DNA of 64,000 bases from Ferrovibrio sp964218355. GTDB taxonomy: Bacteria; Pseudomonadota; Alphaproteobacteria; Ferrovibrionales; Ferrovibrionaceae. Shown in pieces: positions 40,624 to 49,472 of this stretch (the first letter of the stretch is position 1; the number at the start of each line of letters is the position of its first letter). Made by a program: the position numbers and the translations under genes. The stretch is taken from contig NZ_CAXPMC010000019.1 of assembly GCF_964218355.1 (NCBI RefSeq), forward strand, positions 186,001 to 250,000. Direction: 5' to 3'. The notes under the pieces were generated by a model that was not told the DNA's origin, ran no database searches, and saw nothing but the letters and a program-made list of their open reading frames with translations.

Positions 40624-42030
40624 ATGCCTGACACCAGTTTCGACGTCATCGTCCTCGGTTCCGGCCCCGGCGGTTACACCACGGCAATCCGCGCCAGCCA
40701 GCTCGGCTTCAGGACCGCCATCATCGAGCGCGAGCATCTGGGCGGCATCTGCCTGAACTGGGGCTGCATCCCGACCAAGGCCCTGCTGCGCTCGGCCGAG
40801 ATCTACAGCCATATCCGGCATGCCGAGGCTTTCGGCTTCAAGGTCGAGGGCAAGGTGACCATCGACACCAAGGCGGTGGTCGAACGCTCGCGCAAGGTCG
40901 CCGCGCAGCTGTCGAACGGCGTCAAGTTCCTGATGAAGAAGCACAAGGTCCAGGTCTTTGACGGCCATGGCGCGCTGAACGGTCCCGGCAAGCTGAAGGT
41001 CACCAAGGACGGCAAGGCGGTCGCCGAGCTGACCGCGAAGCACATCATCCTGGCCACCGGCGCGCGGGCCCGGTCGCTGCCCGGGCTGGAGCCGGACGGC
41101 AAGCTGGTCTGGACCTACAAGGAAGCGATGGTCCCCGAGGCACTGCCGAAATCGCTGCTGGTGGTCGGCTCCGGTGCCATCGGCATCGAGTTCGCCAGCT
41201 TCTACCGCACGCTCGGCTGCGAGGTCACCGTGGTCGAGGTAATGGACCGGGTGCTGCCGGTCGAAGACGAGGAAATCTCCGGTCTGGCCAGGAAGGCCTT
41301 CGAGAAGCAGGGCATGAAAATCCATGTCGGCACCAGTGTCACCGCACTGAAGAAGGCGGCCGACAGCGTGACGGCGACCCTGAAGGACAAGGCCGGCAAG
41401 GAAAGCCAGATCACCGTCAACCGCGTCATCCTCGCCGTCGGCATCGTCGGCAATGTCGAGAATATCGGCCTGGAGACGACGAAGGTGAAGGTCGAGAAGA
41501 CCCATGTGGTCACCGACGAATGGAGCCGCACGGCAGAACCCGGCATCTATGCCATCGGCGACCTGACGGGCCCGCCCTGGCTGGCCCACAAGGCCGGCCA
41601 CGAGGGTGTGATCTGCGTCGAGAAGATCGCCGGCGAGAAGGATGTCCACCCGCTGAAGACGTCCAACATCCCGGGCTGCACATACTGCACGCCGCAGGTC
41701 GCCAGCGTCGGCCTGACCGAAGCCGCCGCCAAGGCGAAGGGGCATGAGGTGCGGGTCGGCCGTTATCCCTTCCTCGCCAACGGCAAGGCGATCGCGCTGG
41801 GCGAGCCGGAGGGGCTGGTGAAGACCGTGTTCGACGCGAAGACCGGCGAACTGCTCGGTGCCCATATGATCGGTGCGGAAGTCACCGAGCTGATCCAGGG
41901 CTTCGGCATCGCCAGGACGCTGGAAACCACCGAGGTCGAGCTGATGCATGCCATCTTCCCGCATCCGACGCTCAGCGAGATGATGCACGAGTCGACCCTG
42001 GACGCTTATGGCAAGGCGCTGAATTTCTAG
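40624..42030 (+). CDS. lpdA: Dihydrolipoamide dehydrogenase (E3)
   Basis: FAD-dependent E3 subunit reoxidising dihydrolipoamide with NAD+, 468 residues. FAD site VIVLGSGPGGYTTAIRASQLG; redox disulfide GGICLNWGCIPTKALL; NAD site LLVVGSGAIGIEFASFYRTLG; second FAD motif GIYAIGDLTGPPWLAHKAGHEG; catalytic His-Glu in MHAIFPHPTLSEMMHE. It ends the pdh transcript, followed by a terminator-like palindrome. Confidence 0.97.
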   Translation: MPDTSFDVIVLGSGPGGYTTAIRASQLGFRTAIIEREHLGGICLNWGCIPTKALLRSAEIYSHIRHAEAFGFKVEGKVTIDTKAVVERSRKVAAQLSNGVKFLMKKHKVQVFDGHGALNGPGKLKVTKDGKAVAELTAKHIILATGARARSLPGLEPDGKLVWTYKEAMVPEALPKSLLVVGSGAIGIEFASFYRTLGCEVTVVEVMDRVLPVEDEEISGLARKAFEKQGMKIHVGTSVTALKKAADSVTATLKDKAGKESQITVNRVILAVGIVGNVENIGLETTKVKVEKTHVVTDEWSRTAEPGIYAIGDLTGPPWLAHKAGHEGVICVEKIAGEKDVHPLKTSNIPGCTYCTPQVASVGLTEAAAKAKGHEVRVGRYPFLANGKAIALGEPEGLVKTVFDAKTGELLGAHMIGAEVTELIQGFGIARTLETTEVELMHAIFPHPTLSEMMHESTLDAYGKALNF

Positions 42031-42075
42031 GTTTCCGGGCGACCGGCGCCGGATTGGCCGTTTCTGGCCGGTGCC

Positions 42076-42099
42076 AGCCCCGGGGCTTTTCTGTATAGT
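42076..42099 (+). terminator. Terminator-like palindrome and candidate lipA -10
   Basis: The palindrome AGCCCCGGGGCT (42076-42087) is followed at once by TTTT, suggesting a weak terminator after lpd. A TATAGT (42094-42099) just beyond could be the -10 of lipA, but no matching -35 is seen. Confidence 0.4.
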
Positions 42100-42159
42100 C
42101 GGGGCGCGCTACCTCAAGCGACGAGGGGCCAAGCGACGAAGGGCCGAGAGGACCGTATC

Positions 42160-43137
42160 GTGACCGTGATCATCAACCCGCCGCCGGCAGACCTGGCCGC
42201 CAGGACCGTCCGCCATCCGGAAAAGGCGCACCGGCCGGACAGCCCGGTTTTGCGCAAGCCGGCCTGGATCCGGGCCAAGGCGCCGACCTCGCCGCAGGTG
42301 GCGGAAACCCGCCAGCTGATGCGCGACCTGAAGCTGAACACGGTCTGCGAGGAAGCCGCCTGCCCGAATCTCGGCGAATGCTGGCAGCAGAAGCATGCCA
42401 CCGTGATGATCCTGGGCGCCGTCTGCACCCGCGCCTGCGCCTTCTGCAATGTCGCCACCGGCAAGCCTTCCGGCGTCGATGCCGACGAGCCGGAGCATGT
42501 GGCGGAAGCCGTCGGCCGGCTGGGGCTGAACCATGTGGTGATCACCTCGGTCGACCGCGACGACCTGGCCGATGGCGGCGCCGGCCAATTCGTGAAGACC
42601 ATCGCGGCCATTCGCCGGGCCTCGCCGGCCACCACGGTCGAGATCCTGACCCCCGATTTCATCCGCAAGCCCGGCGCCATCGAGGCGGTGGTCGCCGCGC
42701 GGCCGGATGTCTACAACCACAATCTCGAGACCGTGCCGCGGCTGTATCCGACCATCCGGCCGGGCGCCCGCTATTTCGCCTCGCTGCAGCTGCTGGCCAA
42801 GGTGAAGGAGGTCGATCCGTCGATGTTCACCAAGTCGGGCCTGATGGTGGGGCTGGGCGAGGAGAAGATCGAGATCATGCAGGTGATGGACGACCTGCGC
42901 GCCGCGGACGTGGACTTCCTGACCATCGGCCAGTATCTGCAGCCGACCCGCAAGCATGCGGAAGTGAAGAGCTTCGTCACGCCCGACGAGTTCAAGGCCT
43001 ACGAGACGCTGGCCTATGCCAAGGGCTTCTCGATGGTCTCGGCCTCGCCGCTGACCCGCTCGTCGCATCATGCCGGCGACGACTTCGCCCGGCTGAAGGC
43101 CAACCGCGCCGCGAAGCTGGCGACAGCCCGGGCATAA
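42160..43137 (+). CDS. lipA: Lipoyl synthase
   Basis: Radical SAM enzyme inserting two sulfurs into protein-bound octanoyl groups to make lipoate, 325 residues from a GTG. The auxiliary cluster motif is CEEAACPNLGEC, the SAM-cluster motif CTRACAFC, and the C-terminal Ser ligand is in SPLTRSSHHAGDDF. It supplies the lipoyl groups of PdhB and PdhC encoded just upstream. The CoQ-binding gene follows 8 bp later, a neighbourhood common in alphaproteobacteria. Confidence 0.96.
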   Translation: MTVIINPPPADLAARTVRHPEKAHRPDSPVLRKPAWIRAKAPTSPQVAETRQLMRDLKLNTVCEEAACPNLGECWQQKHATVMILGAVCTRACAFCNVATGKPSGVDADEPEHVAEAVGRLGLNHVVITSVDRDDLADGGAGQFVKTIAAIRRASPATTVEILTPDFIRKPGAIEAVVAARPDVYNHNLETVPRLYPTIRPGARYFASLQLLAKVKEVDPSMFTKSGLMVGLGEEKIEIMQVMDDLRAADVDFLTIGQYLQPTRKHAEVKSFVTPDEFKAYETLAYAKGFSMVSASPLTRSSHHAGDDFARLKANRAAKLATARA

Positions 43138-43145
43138 GAGGCGGC

Positions 43146-43622
43146 GTGCCCACCCACGCGGAAAAGCGTGTGATGCCCTATCGCCCGGACCAGCTTTACG
43201 TGCTGGTGGCGGGGGTCGAGCATTACCCGAAATTCCTGCCCTGGTGCATCGGCGCCCGCATCCGCGAGCGCGAGGAGCGGCGGCTGGTGGCCGACCTGAT
43301 CATCGGCTTCAAGATGTTCCGCGAGCGCTTCACCTCGAAGGTGATGCTGAATCCGGAGGCCATGCGGATCGACGTCGAATATACCGACGGGCCGTTCAAG
43401 TATCTGCGCAACCACTGGATTTTTGTCGCTCATCCCGAGGGCTGCGAGATCGATTTCTACGTGGATTTCGAGTTCCGCTCGAAGCTGCTGCAGAAAACCA
43501 TCGAACTGCTGTTCAACGAGGCGGTCCGCCGCATGGTTGCCGCTTTCGAGACACGCGCCCGTCATCTTTACGGCGAGAATGGATTGTCGCTGCCGCCCGG
43601 TGCTACCATCCGGACGGCCTGA
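43146..43622 (+). CDS. COQ10/RatA-like START-domain protein
   Basis: A 158-residue polyketide-cyclase/START-like protein of the COQ10 group, starting at a GTG (PTHAEKRVMPYRPDQLYVLVAGVEHYPKFLPWC). The central GFKMFRERFTSKVMLNP and DGPFKYLRNHW match the family. Mitochondrial COQ10 binds ubiquinone and supports respiration; E. coli RatA has been described as a ribosome-association toxin. In an alphaproteobacterium a ubiquinone chaperone role is the better guess. Its distance of 8 bp from lipA suggests one transcript. Confidence 0.88.
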   Translation: MPTHAEKRVMPYRPDQLYVLVAGVEHYPKFLPWCIGARIREREERRLVADLIIGFKMFRERFTSKVMLNPEAMRIDVEYTDGPFKYLRNHWIFVAHPEGCEIDFYVDFEFRSKLLQKTIELLFNEAVRRMVAAFETRARHLYGENGLSLPPGATIRTA

Positions 43623-43649
43623 TCCTGACCTGCCTCATGGAGGGGAGCC

Positions 43650-45071
43650 ATGGTTGCCCTGCCTGCCACCGGAAACCTGTTCGAACGCGGCCTGCGCGGC
43701 CTGATCGGCGCGTGGCGCGGGATTGCCGGCGGCGGTGAGGACCTGCCCATTGCCCGTGAAGGGGCGCTGGGGCCGAAGGATGTCGACCGCCTGCACGGCC
43801 TGTTTGCCGAATGCCTGGAGGCCCGCGGCGGCGAGGTTTCGGCCCGGGCCCGCGCCGCCGCGCTCGGCCGGCTGTATCTCAGCCTGAATGACGAGGGCCG
43901 GCAGGCCTTCCTGACCGTGCTGGCCAGGGGTTTCGCCCCCGATCCGGCCGCCCTGGACAAGGCCATGGCCGAGGTGCAGCAGGCGGCCGGCGACGCCGTT
44001 GCCCGCCACAGGGCCGAGCGCCGGCTGCGCCGGGCGATGACGCCGCCACGGCAGAAGCTGCTGACCCAGTTCACCGGCCTGCCGCAGGGCATGAAATTCC
44101 TCGTCGACCTGCGCGCCGACGCGCTGCGGCTGGCGAAGCAGGCGCCGGAACTGGCGATCCTCGATGCCGATCTGGAAGACCTGCTGGTTTCCTGGTTCGA
44201 TGTCGGCTTCCTCGAATTGCAGCGCATCACATGGAACAGCCCGGCGGCCCTGCTGGAAAAGCTGATCGCCTACGAAGCCGTGCATGCCATCGAGAGCTGG
44301 GACGATCTGCGTAACCGGCTGGATGCCGACCGGCGCTGCTATGCCTATTTCCATCCGCGCATGCCGCTGGAGCCGCTGATCTTCGTCGAGGTGGCGCTGG
44401 TCAAGGGCCTCGCCGGCAATGTTCAGGCGCTGCTGGACCAGTCTTCGCCGGTGCTCGATCCGGCTGAGGCGGATACCGCGATCTTCTATTCGATTTCGAA
44501 TACCCAGACCGGCCTGCGCGGTATTTCCTTCGGCAACTTCCTGATCAAGCGGGTGGTGGACGATCTCAGCCGCGAGCTGCCGCATCTGAAGCAGTTTTCC
44601 ACCCTGTCTCCGATCCCCGGTTTCCGCAAATGGCTCGACGAGACGGTGGCACAGGGCGCGCCGGACCTCGTGGAAGCCGATGCGCGCGAGGATCTGCGCG
44701 AGGTGCTGGGCCAGCGATTCTCGAAAGGCATGCTGCCCGGCCTGCTGAAGGAAGCCGTCTGGCCGGACAATGCGGCGCTGGCGGGTGCGCTGAAGCCGGT
44801 GCTGATGCGGCTCTGCGCGCGCTATCTGCTGACGGTGGACGAGAAGGGCAGGCCACGCGACCCGGTGGCGCGTTTCCACCTCAGCAACGGCGCCGCCGTG
44901 CATCGCCTGAACTGGCTGGGCGACCGCTCGAAGAACGGCCTGAAGCAGTCGGCAGGCATCATGGTGAACTATCTCTACCGGCTGGACGACATCGACCAGA
45001 ACCACGAACGCTTCGTGCGCGACGGCACCATTGCCGCCTCGAACGAAGTGAAACGGCTGGCAGATCTCTAG
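43650..45071 (+). CDS. Malonyl-CoA decarboxylase
   Basis: A 473-residue protein of the malonyl-CoA decarboxylase family, converting malonyl-CoA to acetyl-CoA and CO2. An N-terminal helical domain (about 1-170) is followed by the acetyltransferase-like catalytic domain, with LQRITWNSPAALLEKLIAYEAVHAIESWDDLRNRL, CYAYFHPRMPLEPLIFVEVALVKG, FYSISNTQTGLRGISFGNFLIKRV, FSTLSPIPGFRKWL and the C-terminal FHLSNGAAVHRLNWLGDRS. The catalytic Ser-His-type residues lie in these blocks. No mat-operon partners (malonyl-CoA synthetase, transporter) are nearby. It overlaps the convergent pncC-like gene by 4 bp. Confidence 0.92.
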   Translation: MVALPATGNLFERGLRGLIGAWRGIAGGGEDLPIAREGALGPKDVDRLHGLFAECLEARGGEVSARARAAALGRLYLSLNDEGRQAFLTVLARGFAPDPAALDKAMAEVQQAAGDAVARHRAERRLRRAMTPPRQKLLTQFTGLPQGMKFLVDLRADALRLAKQAPELAILDADLEDLLVSWFDVGFLELQRITWNSPAALLEKLIAYEAVHAIESWDDLRNRLDADRRCYAYFHPRMPLEPLIFVEVALVKGLAGNVQALLDQSSPVLDPAEADTAIFYSISNTQTGLRGISFGNFLIKRVVDDLSRELPHLKQFSTLSPIPGFRKWLDETVAQGAPDLVEADAREDLREVLGQRFSKGMLPGLLKEAVWPDNAALAGALKPVLMRLCARYLLTVDEKGRPRDPVARFHLSNGAAVHRLNWLGDRSKNGLKQSAGIMVNYLYRLDDIDQNHERFVRDGTIAASNEVKRLADL

Positions 45072-45577
45072 CCGGCGCTTGCCAGCATCTCTGCCAGCAT
45101 CTCGCCGGCCAGATTGAGAGCATCCTCCACGGTGGCGGCGCGCACCGCGGCGCGGCCGATATCGCCGTAATCCATCTGCTGGTGCATGGTTGCCATGCCG
45201 CGTCCGGCCACGGCGATATGCACGCGGCCGACCGGCTTCTGCGGCGTGCCGCCGCCAGGGCCGGCGATGCCGGTGCAGGCCATGGCGATATCGGCCTGGC
45301 TGCGGCGCAGGGCGCCTTCGGCCATGGCACGCGCCACCGGCTCGGAAACGGCGCCGTGGCCGGCGATCACCTCGGCCGGCACGCCGAGATCGGACGACTT
45401 GGCCGCATTGGAATAGGTGACATAACCGCGCTCGACCACGTCGGACGAACCGGCGATTTCGGTCAGGGTCGCGGCGATCAGGCCGCCGGTGCAGGATTCC
45501 GCCGTGGCGAGTTTCAGCTTCGCCGCGCGGCAGCGGGCGAGCAGGTCTTCGGCAAGGCGCAGCAGGGTGTCGTCCAT
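45068..45577 (-). CDS. pncC: Nicotinamide-nucleotide amidohydrolase (CinA C-terminal family)
   Basis: A 169-residue stand-alone CinA C-terminal domain. PncC proteins deamidate NMN to nicotinate mononucleotide in pyridine nucleotide recycling. The signature LATAESCTGGLIAATLTEIAGSS contains the catalytic Ser, and ACTGIAGPGGGTPQKPVGRVHIAV follows. It is the last of a leftward group ispDF-pgpA-pncC with gaps of 3-4 bp, an arrangement frequent in alphaproteobacteria. Confidence 0.92.
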   Translation of the reverse strand: MDDTLLRLAEDLLARCRAAKLKLATAESCTGGLIAATLTEIAGSSDVVERGYVTYSNAAKSSDLGVPAEVIAGHGAVSEPVARAMAEGALRRSQADIAMACTGIAGPGGGTPQKPVGRVHIAVAGRGMATMHQQMDYGDIGRAAVRAATVEDALNLAGEMLAEMLASAG

Positions 45578-45581
45578 CGGG

Positions 45582-46040
45582 TCATCCCCAGAATTGCAGA
45601 AGCAGCAGCATGGTCAGCAGGCCATAGAGACCGGCGAACAGATCGTCGACCAGCACCCCGCCGGCACCGGGCAGTTCGCGGTCGGCCCAGGAGGCCGGCC
45701 AGGGCTTGGTGACATCGAGCAGGCGGAAGACGACGAAGCCGATCAGGTAGAGCTGCCAGTCGGGTGGCACGAAGGCCAGGGTCAGCCACTGGCCGGCGAC
45801 TTCGTCGATGACGACTTCACCGGGATCCTCGCCGGGCCATTTGCGCAGGAAGGCGTCGATCGCCCAGAAGGCCAGCAGCGATATCACCACCGCCGCCAAC
45901 AGCAGCAGCCAGGGGCCGCCCAGTATCTGCAGGCCCCAGGCGAAGGGCAGGGCGCCGAGGGAGCCCCAGCTGCCGGGTGCCGGTTTCAGCTTGCCGAGGC
46001 CGAACCAGGTGCAGAGCGCAAAAGCGAGATGGGGGTGCAT
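45582..46040 (-). CDS. pgpA: Phosphatidylglycerophosphatase A
   Basis: Inner-membrane phosphatase making phosphatidylglycerol from its phosphate, 152 residues. It has the N-terminal GLGKLKPAPGSWGSLGALP (typical PgpA start), the metal-binding region EVVIDEVAGQWLTL, RLLDVTKPWPASWAD, and GGVLVDDLFAGLYG, with about four hydrophobic segments. It lies 3 bp after ispDF and 4 bp before pncC, so the three genes form one transcript. Confidence 0.94.
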   Translation of the reverse strand: MHPHLAFALCTWFGLGKLKPAPGSWGSLGALPFAWGLQILGGPWLLLLAAVVISLLAFWAIDAFLRKWPGEDPGEVVIDEVAGQWLTLAFVPPDWQLYLIGFVVFRLLDVTKPWPASWADRELPGAGGVLVDDLFAGLYGLLTMLLLLQFWG

Positions 46041-46043
46041 CGC

Positions 46044-47213
46044 TCAGCCGGGCAAACGGATGGTGGCGACCGCCTGGGCGGCGATGCCCTCGCGGCGGCC
46101 GGTGAAGCCGAGCTTCTCCGTGGTGGTCGCCTTGACGGAGACGCGCGCGACATCAATGCCGAGGATGTCGGCGATGCGGCTGCGCATGGCCTCGCGGTGC
46201 GGCCCGATCTTCGGCGCCTCGCAGATGATGGTTACGTCGCAATGGGCGATCAGGCCGCCGCGTTCCTGCACGAGGGCTGCGGCATGGGCGAGGAAGGCGG
46301 CCGAATCCCTGCCCTTCCATTGCGGATCGGAAGGCGGAAAATGCGCGCCGATATCGCCATCGCCGATGGCGCCGAGGATGGCATCGGTCAGGGCATGCAG
46401 GGCGACATCGGCATCGGAATGGCCGGCCAGGCTGCGGTCATGCGCAATTTCGATACCGCCCAGCATCAGCCTGCGGTCCGGCTCGTCGCCGAAGGCATGC
46501 ACGTCGAAGCCCTGGCCGGTGCGGATGTCGCCCAGCCGCAGCAGCAGCTGGGCCTCGGCACGGCGGAAATCGTCGGGCTCGGTCACCTTGAAATTCTCCT
46601 CGCTGCCGGCCACCAGTTTCACGGCCAGCCCGGCTTGTTCGGCCACGGCGGCGTCGTCGGTCAGCGCGAGGCCGGCCGCCTTGCGGTGGGCGGACAGGAT
46701 ATCGGCAAAGCGGAAAGCCTGCGGGGTCTGGGCACGCCACAGGCCCTGCCGCTCGACGCCGCTGCGGGCGCAGCCGCGGTCCTCGCGCTTCAGCGTGTCG
46801 GTGACCGGAACGGCAAGAATGGCGCCGGGCGCCTCGCGCAGGCCATCGAGCAGGGCATCGATGCGGTCGTGGCGCAAAAATGGGCGGGCTGCATCGTGAA
46901 TGAGCACTGCGCTGGGGGCGTGGCTGCTAAGTGCTTCCAGACCAAGGCGGACGCTGTCCTGGCGGGCGGCGCCGCCATGGCAGGGAGGCAGCAGGCGGTC
47001 ATCCCGGTCGAGGCCGGTCGCCGCGGCATGGTACCAGTCAGAATCATCGGGATGGATCACGACCGCCACCCGTGCTATTGCCCCGTGGCCCAGACAGGCC
47101 CGGAGGCTGTGGCGCAACAGGGGTTGCCCGCCAAGCATCTGGTATTGTTTTGGTTTTCCGCCGCCGGCACGGGTTCCGCGGCCGGCGGCGACGATCAGGG
47201 CGGCAATGGTCAT
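46044..47213 (-). CDS. ispDF: Bifunctional IspD/IspF isoprenoid enzyme
   Basis: A 389-residue fusion of two MEP-pathway enzymes. The IspD cytidylyltransferase (about 1-225) starts AALIVAAGRGTRAGGGKPKQYQ and includes LIHDAARPFL and RAQTPQAFR. The IspF cyclase (about 230-389) has GQGFDVHAFG (metal-binding Asp-x-His), LAGHSDADVALHALTDAILGA (metal His) and ATTTEKLGFTGR. IspD makes CDP-methylerythritol and IspF makes the cyclic diphosphate; IspE, the step between, is not in the window. The fusion is common in alphaproteobacteria. It is divergent from dusB. Confidence 0.96.
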   Translation of the reverse strand: MTIAALIVAAGRGTRAGGGKPKQYQMLGGQPLLRHSLRACLGHGAIARVAVVIHPDDSDWYHAAATGLDRDDRLLPPCHGGAARQDSVRLGLEALSSHAPSAVLIHDAARPFLRHDRIDALLDGLREAPGAILAVPVTDTLKREDRGCARSGVERQGLWRAQTPQAFRFADILSAHRKAAGLALTDDAAVAEQAGLAVKLVAGSEENFKVTEPDDFRRAEAQLLLRLGDIRTGQGFDVHAFGDEPDRRLMLGGIEIAHDRSLAGHSDADVALHALTDAILGAIGDGDIGAHFPPSDPQWKGRDSAAFLAHAAALVQERGGLIAHCDVTIICEAPKIGPHREAMRSRIADILGIDVARVSVKATTTEKLGFTGRREGIAAQAVATIRLPG

Positions 47214-47337
47214 GGCAGCCAGCCTAGCCGAGGCCATTCCGGCCGGCAAAGGCCGCAGGCAGACGAATGATATTGCAGTGCGGTAGGAAAACTTCTACAG
47301 TGAACAACAACTGTGCACCCCGGGTGTTGTGCAAAAA

Positions 47338-48324
47338 ATGAGCATAACGATTGGTTCCGTCTCGATAACAGACCCGGTGATCCTGGCCCCCATGTCAGGT
47401 GTCACCGATCTGCCATTTCGCCGGCTCGTCAAGCGAAGCGGTGCCGGCCTTGTCGTGTCCGAGATGATCGCATCGGAGGCCATGGTGCGCGCTTCGCGTC
47501 AGTCTCTCAAGATGGCAGAAGTGGCGCCGGAAGAATTTCCGATGTCGGTACAGCTCGCCGGCTGCGAGGGTCATGTGATGGCCGAGGCCGCGCGGCTGAA
47601 TGAAGACAAGGGCGCCGCCATCATCGACATCAACATGGGCTGTCCGGTGAAGAAGGTGGTCAACGGCCATGCCGGTTCGGCGCTGATGCGCGATCTGCAG
47701 CATGCCAAGGGTCTGCTGACGGCAACCGTGAAGGCCGTGAAGCTGCCGGTGACACTGAAGATGCGCACCGGCTGGGACGAGGCCAACCGCAATGCGCCGG
47801 AACTGGCCCGCATCGCCGAAGGGGAGGGCATCCGCATGCTCACCGTGCATGGCCGCACCCGCAACCAGATGTATAACGGCCGTGCCGACTGGGGCTTCGT
47901 GCGCAAGGTGAAGGAAGCCGTCTCGCTGCCGGTGATCGTCAATGGCGACATCACGACGCTGGACGAGGCGAAGGATGCACTGGAGCAGTCGGGCGCCGAC
48001 GGCGTGATGATCGGCCGCGGCGCCTATGGACGGCCGTGGTTCCTGCGGCAGGTGATCGAATTCCTCAGGACGGGCGTGCGCCTGCCCGATCCGTCGCTGG
48101 CCGAGCAGCAGGCGACGGTGCTGGAGCATTACGACGCCATGCTGTCGCATTACGGTGTGCAGACCGGCCTGAAGATCGGCCGCAAGCATGTCGCCTGGTA
48201 TTCCAGGGGGCTGCCGGGTTCGGCCGAGTTCCGCACCCGCATCATGCAGATCGACAGCCCCGACGAGGTCCGTCAGACCATTCGCGATTTCTACGCCCCC
48301 CAGCTTGAGAGGATGGCGGCCTGA
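47338..48324 (+). CDS. dusB: tRNA-dihydrouridine synthase (NifR3/DusB)
   Basis: FMN-dependent enzyme reducing uridines in the tRNA D-loop; 328 residues from the ATG at 47338 (a GTG at 47329 is also possible). The FMN-binding start is VILAPMSGVTDLPFRRL, the catalytic Cys is in DINMGCPVKKVV, and later motifs are LKMRTGWDE, LTVHGRTRNQMYNG and GVMIGRGAYGRPW. Historically called nifR3, it is the conserved first gene of the ntr operon in alphaproteobacteria. Its stop overlaps the ntrB start. Confidence 0.95.
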   Translation: MSITIGSVSITDPVILAPMSGVTDLPFRRLVKRSGAGLVVSEMIASEAMVRASRQSLKMAEVAPEEFPMSVQLAGCEGHVMAEAARLNEDKGAAIIDINMGCPVKKVVNGHAGSALMRDLQHAKGLLTATVKAVKLPVTLKMRTGWDEANRNAPELARIAEGEGIRMLTVHGRTRNQMYNGRADWGFVRKVKEAVSLPVIVNGDITTLDEAKDALEQSGADGVMIGRGAYGRPWFLRQVIEFLRTGVRLPDPSLAEQQATVLEHYDAMLSHYGVQTGLKIGRKHVAWYSRGLPGSAEFRTRIMQIDSPDEVRQTIRDFYAPQLERMAA

Positions 48325-49472
48325 TGCGGAATGCCGAGCGCAGAGCCAAGGCTCCCCCGGCCGGTGCAGCCGACCTGCCGGATTTCGACACGTCGCAGGT
48401 GCTCGGCGCTCTGCCGACGCCGATCCTGGTGGTCGGCGACGAGGGCGAAATCTTTTATGCCAATCCGGCCGCCGAACAGTTCTTCGATTCCGGCGCGGCA
48501 TTCCTGTACCGGCAGAACCTGCGCGACCTGGTGCCGTTCGGCAGCCCGGTCCTGCAGCTGATCGCCCAGGTCTTCCGCGAGCGTTACACCGTGTCGGAAT
48601 ACGATGTTGATCTCGGCTCGCCGCGGCTTGGCGAAAGGCTGGTCGACGTGCAGGTTTCGCCGGTGCCCGAGCAGCCCAATCGTGCCGTGGTGCGTTTCGA
48701 CGAGCGTACCGTGGCGGCCAAAATCGACCGCGCGCTGACCTACCGCGGCGCCGCCCGCTCCGTGGTCGGCATGGCGGCGATCCTCGCCCATGAGGTGAAG
48801 AACCCGCTCAGCGGCATCCGCGGCGCCGCCCAGCTGCTGGAGCTGAATGCCAGCCAGTCGGACCGCGAGCTGACCCGCCTGATCTGCGACGAGACCGACC
48901 GTATCTGCGGCCTGGTCGACCGGATGGAGATTTTCTCCGACAAGCGGCCGATCAACCGCGGCCCGGTCAATATCCATCGGGTGCTGGAGCATGTCCGCAA
49001 GGTGGCCCAGGCCGGTTTTGCCAAGCATCTGCGATTCATCGAGAAATACGACCCGTCGCTGCCGCCGGTCTTCGGCAACCGCGACCAGCTGGTGCAGGTT
49101 TTTCTCAATCTGGTGAAAAATGCCGCCGAGGCGGTCGGCGACGACCCGGCCGGCGAGATCGTGCTGACCACCGCCTACCGCCATGGCGTGCGGCTGGCGG
49201 TGCGCGGGTCGCGCGACCGCCTGCATCTGCCGCTGGAGGTTTCGGTGCAGGATAACGGCCCCGGGGTGCCCGAGGACATCCGCAGCTATCTCTTTGACCC
49301 GTTTGTGACAACCAAGGCCAGCGGTTCTGGCCTCGGTCTTGCATTGGTTGCCAAGATTATCGGCGACCATGGTGGTGTCATCGAATGCGACAGCCGCCCC
49401 CGCCGGACAGTGTTCAGCGCCCGTCTGCCGGTCCACAACCCCACGGCGGAAGATTCCGGAGAGTCTGTATGA
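48324..49472 (+). CDS. ntrB: Nitrogen regulation sensor kinase NtrB
   Basis: Cytosolic histidine kinase/phosphatase (382 residues) controlling NtrC in response to PII and nitrogen status. An N-terminal PAS domain (LGALPTPILVVGDEGEIFYANPAAEQFF) precedes the H-box AILAHEVKNPLSGIRGAAQLLE with phospho-acceptor His156, the N-box QVFLNLVKNAAEAV, and G-boxes VQDNGPGVPED and GSGLGLALVAKI. No membrane helix. Its ATG overlaps the dusB stop and its stop overlaps the ntrC ATG by 4 bp, so the genes are translationally coupled. Confidence 0.96.
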   Translation: MRNAERRAKAPPAGAADLPDFDTSQVLGALPTPILVVGDEGEIFYANPAAEQFFDSGAAFLYRQNLRDLVPFGSPVLQLIAQVFRERYTVSEYDVDLGSPRLGERLVDVQVSPVPEQPNRAVVRFDERTVAAKIDRALTYRGAARSVVGMAAILAHEVKNPLSGIRGAAQLLELNASQSDRELTRLICDETDRICGLVDRMEIFSDKRPINRGPVNIHRVLEHVRKVAQAGFAKHLRFIEKYDPSLPPVFGNRDQLVQVFLNLVKNAAEAVGDDPAGEIVLTTAYRHGVRLAVRGSRDRLHLPLEVSVQDNGPGVPEDIRSYLFDPFVTTKASGSGLGLALVAKIIGDHGGVIECDSRPRRTVFSARLPVHNPTAEDSGESV